DNA of 64,000 nucleotides from Pandoraea aquatica (GTDB lineage Bacteria; Pseudomonadota; Gammaproteobacteria; Burkholderiales; Burkholderiaceae): assembly GCF_902459565.1 (NCBI RefSeq), contig NZ_CABPSN010000003.1, forward strand, positions 124,001 through 188,000, in the 5' to 3' direction. A program made the position numbers and the translations under genes. Positions 45,168 through 54,157 of the stretch are shown here, in pieces (position 1 is the stretch's first letter; the number at the start of each line of letters is the position of its first letter). The notes below the pieces were generated by a model. The model was not told the origin of the DNA. It saw nothing but the letters and a program-made list of their open reading frames with translations, and made no database searches.

Positions 45168-46907
45168 TCAATTCAGACGAAGCTTGTTTTCAGCGATGGC
45201 GTACATCGGGCGCCACAGCAAACGGTTGAACAGCACGACGAACAGCGCCATGACCGCGATGCCGAGCAGAATGCGCGGATAGTCGCCGGCGGCCGTCGTT
45301 TGTGCGATGTAGGCGCCCAGACCGTGCGCGGCGACCTTGTCGTCGCCCCACTGCACGTATTCCGAGACGATGGATGCGTTCCACGCACCGCCCGACGCCG
45401 TGATCGCCCCCGTCACGTAATAGGGGAAGATGCCCGGCAACATGACCTGACGCCACCATTGCCAGCCGCGAATGCGGAAGTTGGTGGCGGCTTCCTTGAA
45501 GTCGTTCGGGAAGGCGGTCGCGCCAGCGATGACGTTAAACAGGATGTACCACTGCGTGCCCAGCACGATCAGCGGCGAGAGCCAGATGTCCGCATTCAGA
45601 TGGAAGTGGACGATCAGCACCACGAAGATCGGGAACAGCAGGTTGGCCGGGAACGCCGCGAGGAACTGGGCGAGCGGCTGAATGCGCTCGGCGAGCTTCG
45701 GACGCAGGCCGATCAGCACCCCCAGCGGCACCCAGATCACCGACGCAATCGCGATCAGCACGATCACCCGCACCAGCGTGATCAGGCCGAGGCCGAACAC
45801 GCGCAGAATCTCCGGCCCGCCGACTTCGCTCAGCACGAACGTGACGATCTTCCATGCCGCGAACACGCCGAGCACCACGAGCAGCGCAGCCCACAGCCAG
45901 TCGATCACGCGCGAGAGCGCTGACTTCGACTCCGAGTGAATCGCGGCGGGCAGCGAGATCGGCATACGCATGCGCGCGATCGTGCGCAGCAGCTTGCCCA
46001 GCGGACGCAGCAGCAACTGAATGGCGCGCGTGCGTTGAATGACGTTCAGCACCCACGATTCGGGGGCGGCCTGCGAGACCGTGTCTTCCAGACGGAATTT
46101 GTCCGACCACGCGACCATCGGGCGGAACAGGAACTGGTCGTAAATGACGATGACCACGACCATCGCCAGAATCACCCAGCCCACCGCGCCCAGATCGCGC
46201 TGAAGGATAGCCGTGGCGAGATACGCGCCGATGCCCGGCAGCGTGACCGTCTTGTCGCCCACGGTGATCGCCTCGGACGCCACCACGAAGAACCATCCGC
46301 CCGACATGCTCATCATCATGTTCCAGATGAGGCCCGGCATGGAGTACGGCACGTCGAGCTTCCAGAAGCGCTGCCACGGCGAAAGACGCAGATTGACCGC
46401 GACTTCGGACAGATCGCGCGGCTGGGTGCGCATCGACTGGTAGAACGAGAACGTCATGTTCCACGCCTGACTCGTGAAGATCGCGAAGATGGCGGCGCAT
46501 TCGGCACCCAGTACGCGTCCCGGGAACAGGGCGAGGAAGAAAGTGACGGTAAATGAGATATAGCCCAGCACCGGCACCGACTGAAGAATGTCGAGCATCG
46601 GCACCAGCAGCTTTTCCGCACGACGGCTCTTGGCCGCAAGCGTGCCGTAGACCAGCGTGAAGATCAGCGAGGCCACCATTGCCGCGAGCATGCGCAGCGT
46701 CGTGCGTAATGCGTACTCGGGCAGATTGGACGGGTCCAGCGAGATGACTTCGGTATGCAGATCGGCCAGCGGGGCCCAGGTTTGTCGAATGCCCGATGAG
46801 CTGACCATCAGAAAGCCGATGATGATCGGGAAAGCGATGAAATCCCAGCGGTTGGGCAGCAGGCGTCGCGCGGTGGCGGGGATGAACGGACGGGCTACGC
46901 GCGTCAT
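45168..46907 (-). CDS. ABC transporter fused double permease
   Basis: A 579-residue inner-membrane protein with two BPD_transp_1 modules in one chain. The first EAA-type loop (LSEVAVNLRLSPWQRFWKLDVPYSMPGLIWN) falls near residue 180 and the second (FKEAATNFRIRGWQWWRQVMLPGIFPYYVTG) near 480, joined by a charged linker (about 300-360). Most relatives work as two separate subunits. The ATG at 46907 (MTRVARPFIPATARR) follows GAGGTCCTG. It is co-transcribed with the ATPase. It probably imports an anion such as nitrate, sulfonate or carbonate; this is inference from the ATPase type. Confidence 0.9.
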   Translation of the reverse strand: MTRVARPFIPATARRLLPNRWDFIAFPIIIGFLMVSSSGIRQTWAPLADLHTEVISLDPSNLPEYALRTTLRMLAAMVASLIFTLVYGTLAAKSRRAEKLLVPMLDILQSVPVLGYISFTVTFFLALFPGRVLGAECAAIFAIFTSQAWNMTFSFYQSMRTQPRDLSEVAVNLRLSPWQRFWKLDVPYSMPGLIWNMMMSMSGGWFFVVASEAITVGDKTVTLPGIGAYLATAILQRDLGAVGWVILAMVVVIVIYDQFLFRPMVAWSDKFRLEDTVSQAAPESWVLNVIQRTRAIQLLLRPLGKLLRTIARMRMPISLPAAIHSESKSALSRVIDWLWAALLVVLGVFAAWKIVTFVLSEVGGPEILRVFGLGLITLVRVIVLIAIASVIWVPLGVLIGLRPKLAERIQPLAQFLAAFPANLLFPIFVVLIVHFHLNADIWLSPLIVLGTQWYILFNVIAGATAFPNDFKEAATNFRIRGWQWWRQVMLPGIFPYYVTGAITASGGAWNASIVSEYVQWGDDKVAAHGLGAYIAQTTAAGDYPRILLGIAVMALFVVLFNRLLWRPMYAIAENKLRLN

Positions 46908-47442
46908 CAGGACCTCGTTTGGATGAGGGTTCGGACGGACAACAGGGCTGAAGCGTCGTAGTGCAGCACGGCAGCGACGTTGCGCGTGTGCAGGGACGGC
47001 AGCGGATGCTACCAGATTGCCCCGTAAAAAGATGTTAAAGCGGGTGTCATACGTTGGCAAACCCCGTCGCCGATGGGCGATTGTGGTTTTTATGCTGCAC
47101 TGCGGGAAGTCTGGGTTTCGTCAGTCGATACCGATTTGAAGCGGCGCGTTTGCGCTTTCAAAAAATGTGCTTTCAAAGGCGTTTGGTGCAACGGCGAATA
47201 CACCGGCCCGAACCCCGGTCGCACAAGGGAGATCGCGACAATTGGTTACGTTTAAGTTGTGAACTTATGAGCGGTCGCGCGGACCAATCCCCGCGGCTTG
47301 CTTCGCGCCGTGCGGTGGTGTAGTGTGCACCGCTTGCTCGGGCCACGGCGCCAGTCGCTGCGGGCGGTTTCTCCGCTTGCGGTGTTCGTATGGCTTGCCG
47401 GCCCGTCTCCCTCCCATTCCAAGACAAGCAAGGATGCGCCGC
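46908..47442. other. Gene-free region between the ABC permease and TPR glycosyltransferase genes
   Basis: About 530 bp with no convincing gene; divergent promoters for the ABC pair and the TPR gene are expected. A 6-3-6 palindrome TAAGTT-GTG-AACTTA lies at 47253-47267 and a direct repeat of GCTTTCAAA at about 47152-47177. No ribosome-site-bearing frame was seen before 47434. Confidence 0.35.
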
Positions 47443-49005
47443 ATGACGACGCCATTAGACGCGCGTTGCGAGCGTGCACGACAACTCAGTGCCGCCGGCC
47501 GGCTCGACGAGGCGATCGCCGAGTTACGACAAGTTCTTAAACAATCCCCTGAATTTCTTCCCGCGCTCGAAGGGCTCGCATATGTCTCGTTGCGCACGGG
47601 CGCTTTCGAAGGCGCGGCCGATGCGTTCGACCGTCTGCTCGCGCTCGTGCCGCGTCCTGGGGCGCAAGCGACGTTCGATGCTGCGATGGCCAGTCTGCAA
47701 GCGGGGCGTCCGATGCGCGCCGAAGCGCTGTTCGAAGCGACGGTGCAGCAGTCGCCCGACGTCATCGGTACGATGCACACGGTCGGTCTGACGTGGGCAC
47801 AGGCGGGCGACAACGCGCGTGCGCTTGCCTGGTTCGAGCGCACCTCGGCCAAAGCACCCGCACTGTGGCAGGCCCATTTCAACCGAGGCCGTGCGCTCGG
47901 TTCGCTGGGGCGCTTCGACGAAGAGATCGCCGCTTACCGGCTCGCCAACGCGATTGCCCCGCAGCAGCCCGATCCGCTGGTGAATCTGGGCGTGGCGCTG
48001 CGCGAGCAGCACGCCTTCGCCGACGCGCTGCAATGCCTGCGCGACGCCGTCAAGCTGTCGCCGGATCACGCGGGTGCGCGGACCAACCGGGCGCAAACCA
48101 ATTTGCTGCTGGGCGACTTCGAGCACGGCTGGCACGACTACGAATGGCGCTGGCAGGACGGGGGGCAGACGCGCCGTTTCAACGATCGTCTGTGGGACGG
48201 TAAAGCGCCGCTCGCGGGCAAGACGGTGTTCGTCTATAGCGAACAGGGCTTCGGCGACACGCTGCAGTTCGTGCGTTTCGTGCCGCGTCTGGTAGCGATG
48301 GGTGCGACGGTGGTGCTCGCGGTGCAGGCACCGCTCGTCACGCTGCTGGGTGGCTTCGCGCGGGGCGTGACGGTGCTCGGCGAGCACATGCCGGTGCCGT
48401 CGTTCGACTGGCAATTGCCGCTGCTCAGCTTGCCCCATCTGCTCAAGATCGCGGGAGACGTGGCGGTGCATTCGCCCTATCTGCGCTCCAGTGCCGGGCG
48501 CGAGATGATTTGGCGTTCCGCCCTCGGGGCGAAGCCGGAAGGTGCGCTTCGTGTCGGCTTCGTGTGGCGCACGCGTCCGTTCCCGCCGCATCGGGACATC
48601 GCCCTCAAGCACTGGGCACCGCTGTTCGCCACGAACGCCCAGTTCTATTCGTTACAGGTCGACGCGACCGACGAGGAGCATGCCGAACTTGCGAGCTACC
48701 GCAGCGCGCACGGCAACGTGCACGACATCGGCGCGAAGCTCAGCGACTTCGCGGAGACGGCGGCCGTCATCGCGCAAATGGATCTGGTGATTGCCGCCGA
48801 TACGGCAGTGGTGCATCTGGCCGGCGCGCTGGGCAAACCGGTGTGGGTGCTGCTGAACTACACGCCGGACTGGCGGTGGCAACTGACACGACGCGACAGC
48901 GACTGGTATCCGTCGGTCTCGTTGTATCGGCAGCCAGCGCGTGGTGACTGGGATGGCCTGATGGCGCAAGTCGCGACGGACGTCGAAGGCATCTTGCAGC
49001 AGTAA
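47443..49005 (+). CDS. TPR-repeat glycosyltransferase-like protein
   Basis: A 520-residue protein. Residues 1-230 hold about five TPR repeats (AGRLDEAIAELRQVLKQSPE, TGAFEGAADAFDRLLALVP, GDNARALAWFERTSAKAP, LGRFDEEIAAYRLANAIAP, HAFADALQCLRDAVKLSPD). The C-terminal half carries the GT9/GT41-like signature (FVYSEQGFGDTLQFVRFVPRL, VIAADTAVVHLAGALGKPVWVLL, PDWRWQL) and SDWYPSVSLYRQP. No membrane segment is seen. Such proteins may glycosylate surface proteins or glycans; the acceptor is unknown. The ATG at 47443 is 9 bases after AAGG; an ATG at 47434 abuts it. Confidence 0.85.
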   Translation: MTTPLDARCERARQLSAAGRLDEAIAELRQVLKQSPEFLPALEGLAYVSLRTGAFEGAADAFDRLLALVPRPGAQATFDAAMASLQAGRPMRAEALFEATVQQSPDVIGTMHTVGLTWAQAGDNARALAWFERTSAKAPALWQAHFNRGRALGSLGRFDEEIAAYRLANAIAPQQPDPLVNLGVALREQHAFADALQCLRDAVKLSPDHAGARTNRAQTNLLLGDFEHGWHDYEWRWQDGGQTRRFNDRLWDGKAPLAGKTVFVYSEQGFGDTLQFVRFVPRLVAMGATVVLAVQAPLVTLLGGFARGVTVLGEHMPVPSFDWQLPLLSLPHLLKIAGDVAVHSPYLRSSAGREMIWRSALGAKPEGALRVGFVWRTRPFPPHRDIALKHWAPLFATNAQFYSLQVDATDEEHAELASYRSAHGNVHDIGAKLSDFAETAAVIAQMDLVIAADTAVVHLAGALGKPVWVLLNYTPDWRWQLTRRDSDWYPSVSLYRQPARGDWDGLMAQVATDVEGILQQ

Positions 49006-49029
49006 TGCAGCGCCGAACCCTATCAACCA

Positions 49030-50100
49030 TCAACCTGCATCGGCCGCTTCATCGTCGTCGCGCAGACGCGTGTAGATGTTCCAGCTCGCGATGAACAGCG
49101 CAGCGATGAGCGGCCCGATCACAAAGCCCGTCAGACCGAAGAGCGACATGCCGCCGAGGGTGGAGATCAGTACCACCCAGTCGGGCAGCTTGGTGTCCTT
49201 GCCCACGAGGATCGGGCGCAGCACGTTGTCGACGAGACTGACGATGGTGCCGCAGAACGCGAACAGGATCACCGCCTTCCAGACATGCCCGGCGAGCAGC
49301 AGCCAGATGCCCACGGGCACCCACACCACGGCTGCACCCACGGCGGGCAGCAGCGACAGAAAGGCCATCACCACGGCCGCCAGCACATAACCCTGGATCC
49401 CGAGTACGGCGAAGATGAAGCCGCCGAGCGCGCCCTGTGCCACTGCCACCGCGATGTTGCCTTTGACGGTCGCGCGGACCACGGTCGTGAATTGCCGGAT
49501 CAACTGACCCTTGTGACGCTCGTCGAGCGGCAGGGCGCGTCGAACCATCGCACCGAGCGCCGTCCCGTCGCGCAGCAGGAAGAACAGCAAGTAGAGCATC
49601 ACACCGAAGCTCACCAGCAACTGTGCGGTGTTCTGTCCGATGCTCACGAGGTACACCGCGACCAGACGCCCGATCTGCGCCGCCCCGTCGCCCAGCTTCT
49701 GTTGAATGGCGTTGACGTCCTGCACACCGGCCAGATCCATAATCCGGTGAACGCTGGCGGGCAGGCGATCGAGCAATTGCTGGAAGGACACCGTCAGTTG
49801 CGGCAGATCGGTGCGAAAGCGCACGAGCGCCGTGCTGATTTCCTGCGTCAGCATGCCCACGACGAGCGTGAGCGGCAGAATCACGATGATCAGAATCAGC
49901 GCGAGCGTGGTGAGGGCGGCGAGGTTGGGGCGTCCGCGCATGCGCACCAGAATGCGGCGCTGCACCGGCTGGAACAGCACGGCGAGAATCGTCCCCCAGA
50001 ACACCGCGCCGAACAGTGGGAACAGAATCCACCCGAACACGATCGTCACGACGAACAGCATGAGGTGGAAGAACTTGCGCTGGTCGCTACGACTCGACAT
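49030..50100 (-). CDS. AI-2E family transporter
   Basis: A 356-residue inner-membrane protein of the AI-2E/PerM family with about eight helices and a large central loop. Recognisable pieces are LFPLFGAVFWGTILAVLFQPV near the N-terminus, the PAVGAAVVWVPVGIWLLLAG segment and DNVLRPILVGKDTKLPDWVVLISTLGGMSLFGLTGFVIGPLIAALF at the C-terminus. The substrate is unclear (family members export autoinducer-2 or act as proton antiporters). Its 5' end overlaps the LysR gene 3' end by 14 bp on the same strand. Confidence 0.91.
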   Translation of the reverse strand: MSSRSDQRKFFHLMLFVVTIVFGWILFPLFGAVFWGTILAVLFQPVQRRILVRMRGRPNLAALTTLALILIIVILPLTLVVGMLTQEISTALVRFRTDLPQLTVSFQQLLDRLPASVHRIMDLAGVQDVNAIQQKLGDGAAQIGRLVAVYLVSIGQNTAQLLVSFGVMLYLLFFLLRDGTALGAMVRRALPLDERHKGQLIRQFTTVVRATVKGNIAVAVAQGALGGFIFAVLGIQGYVLAAVVMAFLSLLPAVGAAVVWVPVGIWLLLAGHVWKAVILFAFCGTIVSLVDNVLRPILVGKDTKLPDWVVLISTLGGMSLFGLTGFVIGPLIAALFIASWNIYTRLRDDDEAADAG

Positions 50101-51061
50101 GAGGTTTCCTCACAGATGACGACGGCTCGGATGGCGCGTCAGTCCTTCTTATATCAGAACCGGACGTCACCCCGGTCGTGGTGTCACGAATGCCTTCGAT
50201 GATGCGGGTGACGAGCGGATGCCCTTCGCCGCGTCGCGAGCGAATCGCGTGAATGTCCTCGTGGACGTCGTCCGGGCGGCCCAGCCAGCGCAGTCCGCGC
50301 AGCAGCGAGACGTCGCCGGCCCCGGCTTCGCTCAGCGGGAACACGCCCATGCCGCGCGTGGCGAACACGGCCATCAGTGCGCTGTCTTCGAACTCGCCCA
50401 CGATGTTGGGACGAATGCTCTGCGTCTCGAACCACTGATCTAGGCGAGCGCGCAAGGCCGAGTGTCCCGTCGGCAATAATACGGGCAGGGTGGCGAGGCA
50501 TTGCGGGAACGTGTCGCGCGAGGCGTTGCGTACGAGCGACGCCGGTCCGTACCAGTCGACCGGCGACTCCACCAGACGCTCGCTCGCGAGCCGCAAGGTC
50601 GGGTTGTACGGCGCGGGTTGACTGGCGAGCACGAGATCGAGCTTGTGCAGGGCGAGTTCGGCGAGCAGTTGTTCATGCTCGCCTTCGTGGCAAACGAGTC
50701 GCAGCGATGGCGTGTCGAGCACCGGTGCGAGAATGGCATGGGCGGCGAGTTTCGAGATGCCGTCTGCGAGACCCACCGCGAGGCGAGCCACCCGCCCGCT
50801 TGCGGCTTCACGGACTTCGTCGGGAATCGACTGGCCGAGGCGGAAGATTTCCTCGGCACGCCGGAAGGCAGCGTGTCCCGGCTCGGTCATGGCGACGCCG
50901 CGCCCGGCAGGTTTGAGCAACTGGTGGCCCAGCGACTTTTCCAGCTCACGGACCTGCGCGCTGATGGTCTGGACGGCCATGTCGAGGCGCTCGGCGGCTC
51001 TGGCAAAGCCGCCTTCCTTGACGACCACCCAGAAGTAGTAAAGATGGCGGTAGTTCAACAT
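50087..51061 (-). CDS. LysR-family regulator (NhaR-like)
   Basis: A 324-residue regulator with an N-terminal winged helix (MLNYRHLYYFWVVVKEGGFARAAERLDMAVQTISAQVRELEKSLGHQLL), identical in style to NhaR-type proteins, and a LysR substrate-binding domain. NhaR regulators respond to Na+ and control antiporters, but the neighbour here is an AI-2E permease overlapping by 14 bp. It is divergent from the terC gene. No strong operator was found. Confidence 0.9.
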   Translation of the reverse strand: MLNYRHLYYFWVVVKEGGFARAAERLDMAVQTISAQVRELEKSLGHQLLKPAGRGVAMTEPGHAAFRRAEEIFRLGQSIPDEVREAASGRVARLAVGLADGISKLAAHAILAPVLDTPSLRLVCHEGEHEQLLAELALHKLDLVLASQPAPYNPTLRLASERLVESPVDWYGPASLVRNASRDTFPQCLATLPVLLPTGHSALRARLDQWFETQSIRPNIVGEFEDSALMAVFATRGMGVFPLSEAGAGDVSLLRGLRWLGRPDDVHEDIHAIRSRRGEGHPLVTRIIEGIRDTTTGVTSGSDIRRTDAPSEPSSSVRKPHVES

Positions 51062-51181
51062 AATGGGAAGACTTCGGAAAAACCGAACTAAAGTGAAGTA
51101 TATAACTGGTTTTTGCGAAGCATCAGTTCGACGATGATGCTGTCCTGAGCCCGCACCCTACGTTGTGTGCGGGAGACGAAA

Positions 51182-51216
51182 GGGGAGGGCCGATGCCGAA
51201 CGGCGGCGATCCTCCC
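51182..51216 (+). promoter_or_regulatory. Structured leader upstream of the terC gene
   Basis: In the plus-strand transcript, GGGAGG (51183-51188) pairs with CCTCCC (51211-51216), enclosing an inner GCCG/CGGC stem (51189-51192 with 51201-51204). It ends about 30 bp before the terC start. A metal-responsive element is conceivable, but the canonical yybP-ykoY core was not seen. Confidence 0.4.
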
Positions 51217-51245
51217 GATAACCATACGGAAACTCTGGCGCACAT

Positions 51246-52016
51246 ATGGACTATCTACTTGCTTTGGCGGCCGACCCGGCGGTGTGGGCGGCGCTTGTCA
51301 CGCTGGTGGTCATGGAGGTCGTGCTCGGCATCGACAACCTGATCTTCATCTCGATCCTGACGAACAAATTGCCGTTGGCGATGCGCGCGCGCACGCAGCG
51401 CATGGGGATCGCGCTGGCGCTGATCATGCGACTGGCGTTGCTCGGCACGGTGGCCTGGATCGCAAAACTGACGACACCGCTGTTCGAACTGTTCGACCAC
51501 GGCTTCTCGTGGCGTGACCTGATCCTGATTGCCGGTGGTCTCTTCCTCGTATGGAAAGCGACGAAGGAGATGCATCACCACGTGGCGACGGGGCTGGAAG
51601 ACGAAGCGAATGGCGACGCGTCGGGCACGCTGGCGACGATCACCGCACGCGCGGCCGTCATGCAGATTCTGGTGCTGGACCTCGTGTTCTCCATCGATAG
51701 CATCGTGACGGCAGTGGGCATGACCGAGCACATCCCGATCATGTTCATCGCCGTGATCGCGGCAGTGACGGCGATGCTGTTCATGGCGGGTCCGCTCTCG
51801 CGCTTCATCGCGGCGAATCCGACGGTGGTCATGTTGGCGCTGGGCTTCCTGCTGGTCATCGGTATGACGCTGATTGCGGAGGGCTTCGGGTCGCACATCC
51901 CCAAGGGTTATATCTACGCAGCTATGGCGTTCTCGGCCTTCGTCGAAGGGCTGAACATGATGACGCGTCGTGCCAAGGCGCGACGTGACGCAGAGAAGGC
52001 GCGCGTGCTGCACTAA
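51246..52016 (+). CDS. TerC family integral membrane protein
   Basis: A 256-residue protein with seven to nine helices. TerC markers are [20 protein letters not shown] and [18 protein letters not shown], each with acidic residues inside the membrane, then [39 protein letters not shown]. TerC/Alx relatives affect manganese efflux and metal loading of exported proteins. The ATG at 51246 lies after a structured leader; the ribosome site is weak. A strong terminator follows. Confidence 0.93.
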   Translation: MDYLLALAADPAVWAALVTLVVMEVVLGIDNLIFISILTNKLPLAMRARTQRMGIALALIMRLALLGTVAWIAKLTTPLFELFDHGFSWRDLILIAGGLFLVWKATKEMHHHVATGLEDEANGDASGTLATITARAAVMQILVLDLVFSIDSIVTAVGMTEHIPIMFIAVIAAVTAMLFMAGPLSRFIAANPTVVMLALGFLLVIGMTLIAEGFGSHIPKGYIYAAMAFSAFVEGLNMMTRRAKARRDAEKARVLH

Positions 52017-52043
52017 GCGATACGTTTCTGGGCGGTAAATAAA

Positions 52044-52077
52044 AGCGGTGCCGGTGAAAATCGGCACCGCTTTTTTG
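52044..52077 (+). terminator. Strong terminator after terC gene
   Basis: Stem AGCGGTGCCG (52044-52053) with CGGCACCGCT (52062-52071), an 8-base loop, then a run of T. Confidence 0.9.
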
Positions 52078-52198
52078 TTGGCGAGGATGGCTTGAGTGTT
52101 CGGTTTTTTCGAACTTGAATGAATGGAAATACAGGTTTTTCCGTTGCGACACGCTCGGTACATTGAGGGCGTTGTCCTTTAAGTAACGGAGCGAAACG

Positions 52199-52564
52199 AT
52201 GAAGTGTCCTGTATGCGGTACCCCGGATCTGCTGATGACGGAGCGTCAGGGTGTGGAGATCGATTACTGTCCGAAGTGTCGCGGCGTGTGGCTCGATCGT
52301 GGCGAGCTGGACAAGCTGATCGAGCGCACGGACGAGACTCCGGCGATGGCTGCACAGACTGTGCAAGGCGGGCAGGGTGGATTTGGACGAGGCGGATACG
52401 ACGCCCGAGAGCACCGGGCGTCCCGCGAGTATCGCGACGACGGTGATCGGCACGATGACGACGACAGACACCGCAACACCCATCATGGCCACGACGACCG
52501 CCGTCGCCACTATGACCGTCCGCGCAAGAAGAAGTCGCTGTTCGAGATGTTCGACTTCGATTGA
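52199..52564 (+). CDS. Zinc-ribbon (TFIIB-type) protein with charged tail
   Basis: A 121-residue protein: MKCPVCGTPDLLMTERQGVEIDYCPKCRGVWLDRGELDKLIE is a TFIIB-like zinc ribbon with two CxxC pairs. A Gly-rich linker follows, then an Asp/Arg/His-rich tail (HDDDDRHRNTHHGHDD) and the end KKKSLFEMFDFD. The tail is longer than the zinc domain and probably disordered. Function unknown; nucleic-acid or metal binding is possible. It is independent, with terminators on both sides. Confidence 0.85.
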   Translation: MKCPVCGTPDLLMTERQGVEIDYCPKCRGVWLDRGELDKLIERTDETPAMAAQTVQGGQGGFGRGGYDAREHRASREYRDDGDRHDDDDRHRNTHHGHDDRRRHYDRPRKKKSLFEMFDFD

Positions 52565-52611
52565 TCGGTGCGCCGGGCGGGCCGAAAGCGAAGTTGGTTT
52601 CAGCGATAACG

Positions 52612-52640
52612 TCGGCGGCCCGAAGTGGGCCGCCGATTTT
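52612..52640 (+). terminator. Terminator after zinc-ribbon gene
   Basis: Stem TCGGCGGCCC (52612-52621) with GGGCCGCCGA (52627-52636), a 5-base loop, then a run of T. It lies between the convergent zinc-ribbon and tautomerase genes. Confidence 0.85.
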
Positions 52641-52663
52641 TCATTTCGCTACGTCCGCCAGCC

Positions 52664-53044
52664 TCACGCGTACTGCGAGAGTCCCAACCCCAGCGACCAG
52701 TTTTCCTTCTCGACTTCGACAAGATTCACGAACACGTCCTCGGGGCGAATGCCGGGGTTATCGCTGAGCAACTCGGCAATCCGCCGGAACAGGGCTTTCT
52801 TTTGTTCCTTCGTGCGCGTGTTGTTGGCGGTGATCTGGATGAGCACGAGGTCGTCGCTTCGGGCGACGTTCAGGTACGTCGCCCCGTAGCGGAAGTTCGC
52901 GGCGTCATGCTCGGTCAACGCCATGAACTGGTCGTCTTCGGGCACGGTGAATGTCTCCCGCAGCGCGCGATAAACGCCATCGAATATCGCCTGTCTGTAG
53001 GTCTCGGACTTTCCGGTACGCATTGAAATATGAGCGAGTGGCAT
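52664..53044 (-). CDS. Tautomerase family protein (4-OT superfamily)
   Basis: A 126-residue protein with Pro right after the initiator Met (MPLAHISMRTGKS), the usual catalytic base of the 4-oxalocrotonate tautomerase superfamily. It then has YRQAIFDGVYRALRETFTVPEDDQF and RPEDVFVNLVEVEKENWSLG. It is longer than the 62-residue 4-OT and fits the group with a duplicated motif. It isomerises keto-enol substrates of unknown identity. Divergent from a LysR regulator 84 bp away, which is probably its controller. Confidence 0.9.
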   Translation of the reverse strand: MPLAHISMRTGKSETYRQAIFDGVYRALRETFTVPEDDQFMALTEHDAANFRYGATYLNVARSDDLVLIQITANNTRTKEQKKALFRRIAELLSDNPGIRPEDVFVNLVEVEKENWSLGLGLSQYA

Positions 53045-53089
53045 GGTGAGTTTCCTCGTGTGTTGACCCGCTCCATAGTATCTATTCTG

Positions 53090-53108
53090 ATAAGCTATGC
53101 ATTCTTAT
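53090..53108. promoter_or_regulatory. LysR-type binding site candidate
   Basis: ATAAG-N9-CTTAT lies between the divergent tautomerase and LysR genes. It contains the T-N11-A pattern with dyad symmetry that LysR regulators usually contact. Confidence 0.45.
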
Positions 53109-53128
53109 TTCAATGATAACAATTTGAA

Positions 53129-53986
53129 ATGACAGAGCGTTCGCTTGATCTGGAGGCCGTGCGCGCCTTTATCCGTATTGCAGAGCTTGGCAGCTTCACG
53201 CGTGCTGCGGAAGCGTTGCGGACGACGCAGGCGGCCGTCAGCCTGAAGCTCAAACGTCTTGAGGACAGGTTGGGTTTCCGGCTTATTGAGCGGACTCCCC
53301 GATACGTCGAGCTCTCGGCGCAGGGCGCCACCTTTCTCGACCACGCGCGCAAGCTCATCGACGCCCATGACCGCGCGGTGGCTGCGGTCGCGGGCGCGCG
53401 TCAGCGCCTCACCATCGGCATCAGCGAGCATGTCGCGGGGCCGGAGCTTCCCGCGTTGATTGCGCGGATGAACGCGCAGGATCCTCAGCTACTGATCGAG
53501 ATCAGGATCGCAACGTCGGCGGATTTGCTTCAGCGTTTCGACCGGAGAGAACTCGATACGGTGCTGGTTCGCATGCATGTTGGCCGAAGCGACGGGGAGG
53601 TCGTCACCGAAGAGAAGTTCGGCTGGTTTGCGGCACCCGGCTGGCAGCATCGCGCGGGGGAGCCGTTGCCGCTCGCCACGATGGCGGAGCCTTGCGGCGT
53701 GCGCGCCGTTGCTGAACAGCTTCTCGACGAGGCGGGTATCCCCTGGACGGAGGTCTTCGTTGGTGGGGGCGTGATGGCGGTTGCTGCGGCTGTGATGGCC
53801 GGGCTGGGTGTGGCAGCGCTGTCGCCACGGATGGTGCCGTTTGGTGCGGTTGACGTAGGCCCCAGACTGTCGCTGCCCGAGTTGCCGCATCTGCCCATTC
53901 TGCTGCATACCCGTGTGAAGGACAGCCGGGCGCGCGGTGCGCTGGCTGCACTTGGCGCAGCTTTTCGGGGTGCGGTACGAAGTTGA
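53129..53986 (+). CDS. LysR family transcriptional regulator
   Basis: A 285-residue regulator: winged helix LDLEAVRAFIRIAELGSFTRAAEALRTTQAAVSLKLKRLEDRLGFRLIERTPRY and a substrate-binding domain from about residue 90. It is divergent from the tautomerase gene and likely regulates it and itself through the dyad at 53090-53108. The inducer is unknown. A strong terminator follows its stop. Confidence 0.93.
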   Translation: MTERSLDLEAVRAFIRIAELGSFTRAAEALRTTQAAVSLKLKRLEDRLGFRLIERTPRYVELSAQGATFLDHARKLIDAHDRAVAAVAGARQRLTIGISEHVAGPELPALIARMNAQDPQLLIEIRIATSADLLQRFDRRELDTVLVRMHVGRSDGEVVTEEKFGWFAAPGWQHRAGEPLPLATMAEPCGVRAVAEQLLDEAGIPWTEVFVGGGVMAVAAAVMAGLGVAALSPRMVPFGAVDVGPRLSLPELPHLPILLHTRVKDSRARGALAALGAAFRGAVRS

Positions 53987-54022
53987 TCGACCGCTGTGTG
54001 ACGCAGCGCGAGCAGAAAAGAA

Positions 54023-54051
54023 AAAAGGCCATGATTGCTCATGGCCTTTTT
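54023..54051. terminator. Terminator at the end of the LysR gene, left of the tRNA-repeat segment
   Basis: Twelve-base arms AAAAGGCCATGA (54023-54034) and TCATGGCCTTTT (54039-54050) with a TTGC loop and flanking A and T runs, so it works in both directions. On the minus strand it lies directly downstream of the second copy of the tRNA-Met 3' end, and so may once have been the terminator of that tRNA. Confidence 0.9.
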
Positions 54052-54157
54052 AAATTTGGTGGCGAATCAGGGTGTGTTCTTATTTTCGAAAACTACCTGA
54101 TTCATCAGCAGCTAGCCTCCGAAAAAGCGGGTCGACTTCTTGATGGGTGCCCGCAAC

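Noticed and set aside
46908-47442. A tRNA or small gene in the stretch near 47190-47235
   Set aside because: A GC-rich CCGG...CCGG pattern resembles a T arm but no acceptor or anticodon arm can be built around it.
51182-51216. yybP-ykoY (manganese) riboswitch upstream of terC gene
   Set aside because: A GGGGAG core is present, but the following UAGC and the 3' conserved segment are missing, so the canonical motif is not supported by eye. Kept only as an unnamed structured leader.
54057-54072. A second tRNA gene
   Set aside because: Only the last 16 bases of a tRNA are present; the rest of the cloverleaf is absent, so it is a partial repeat and not a gene.
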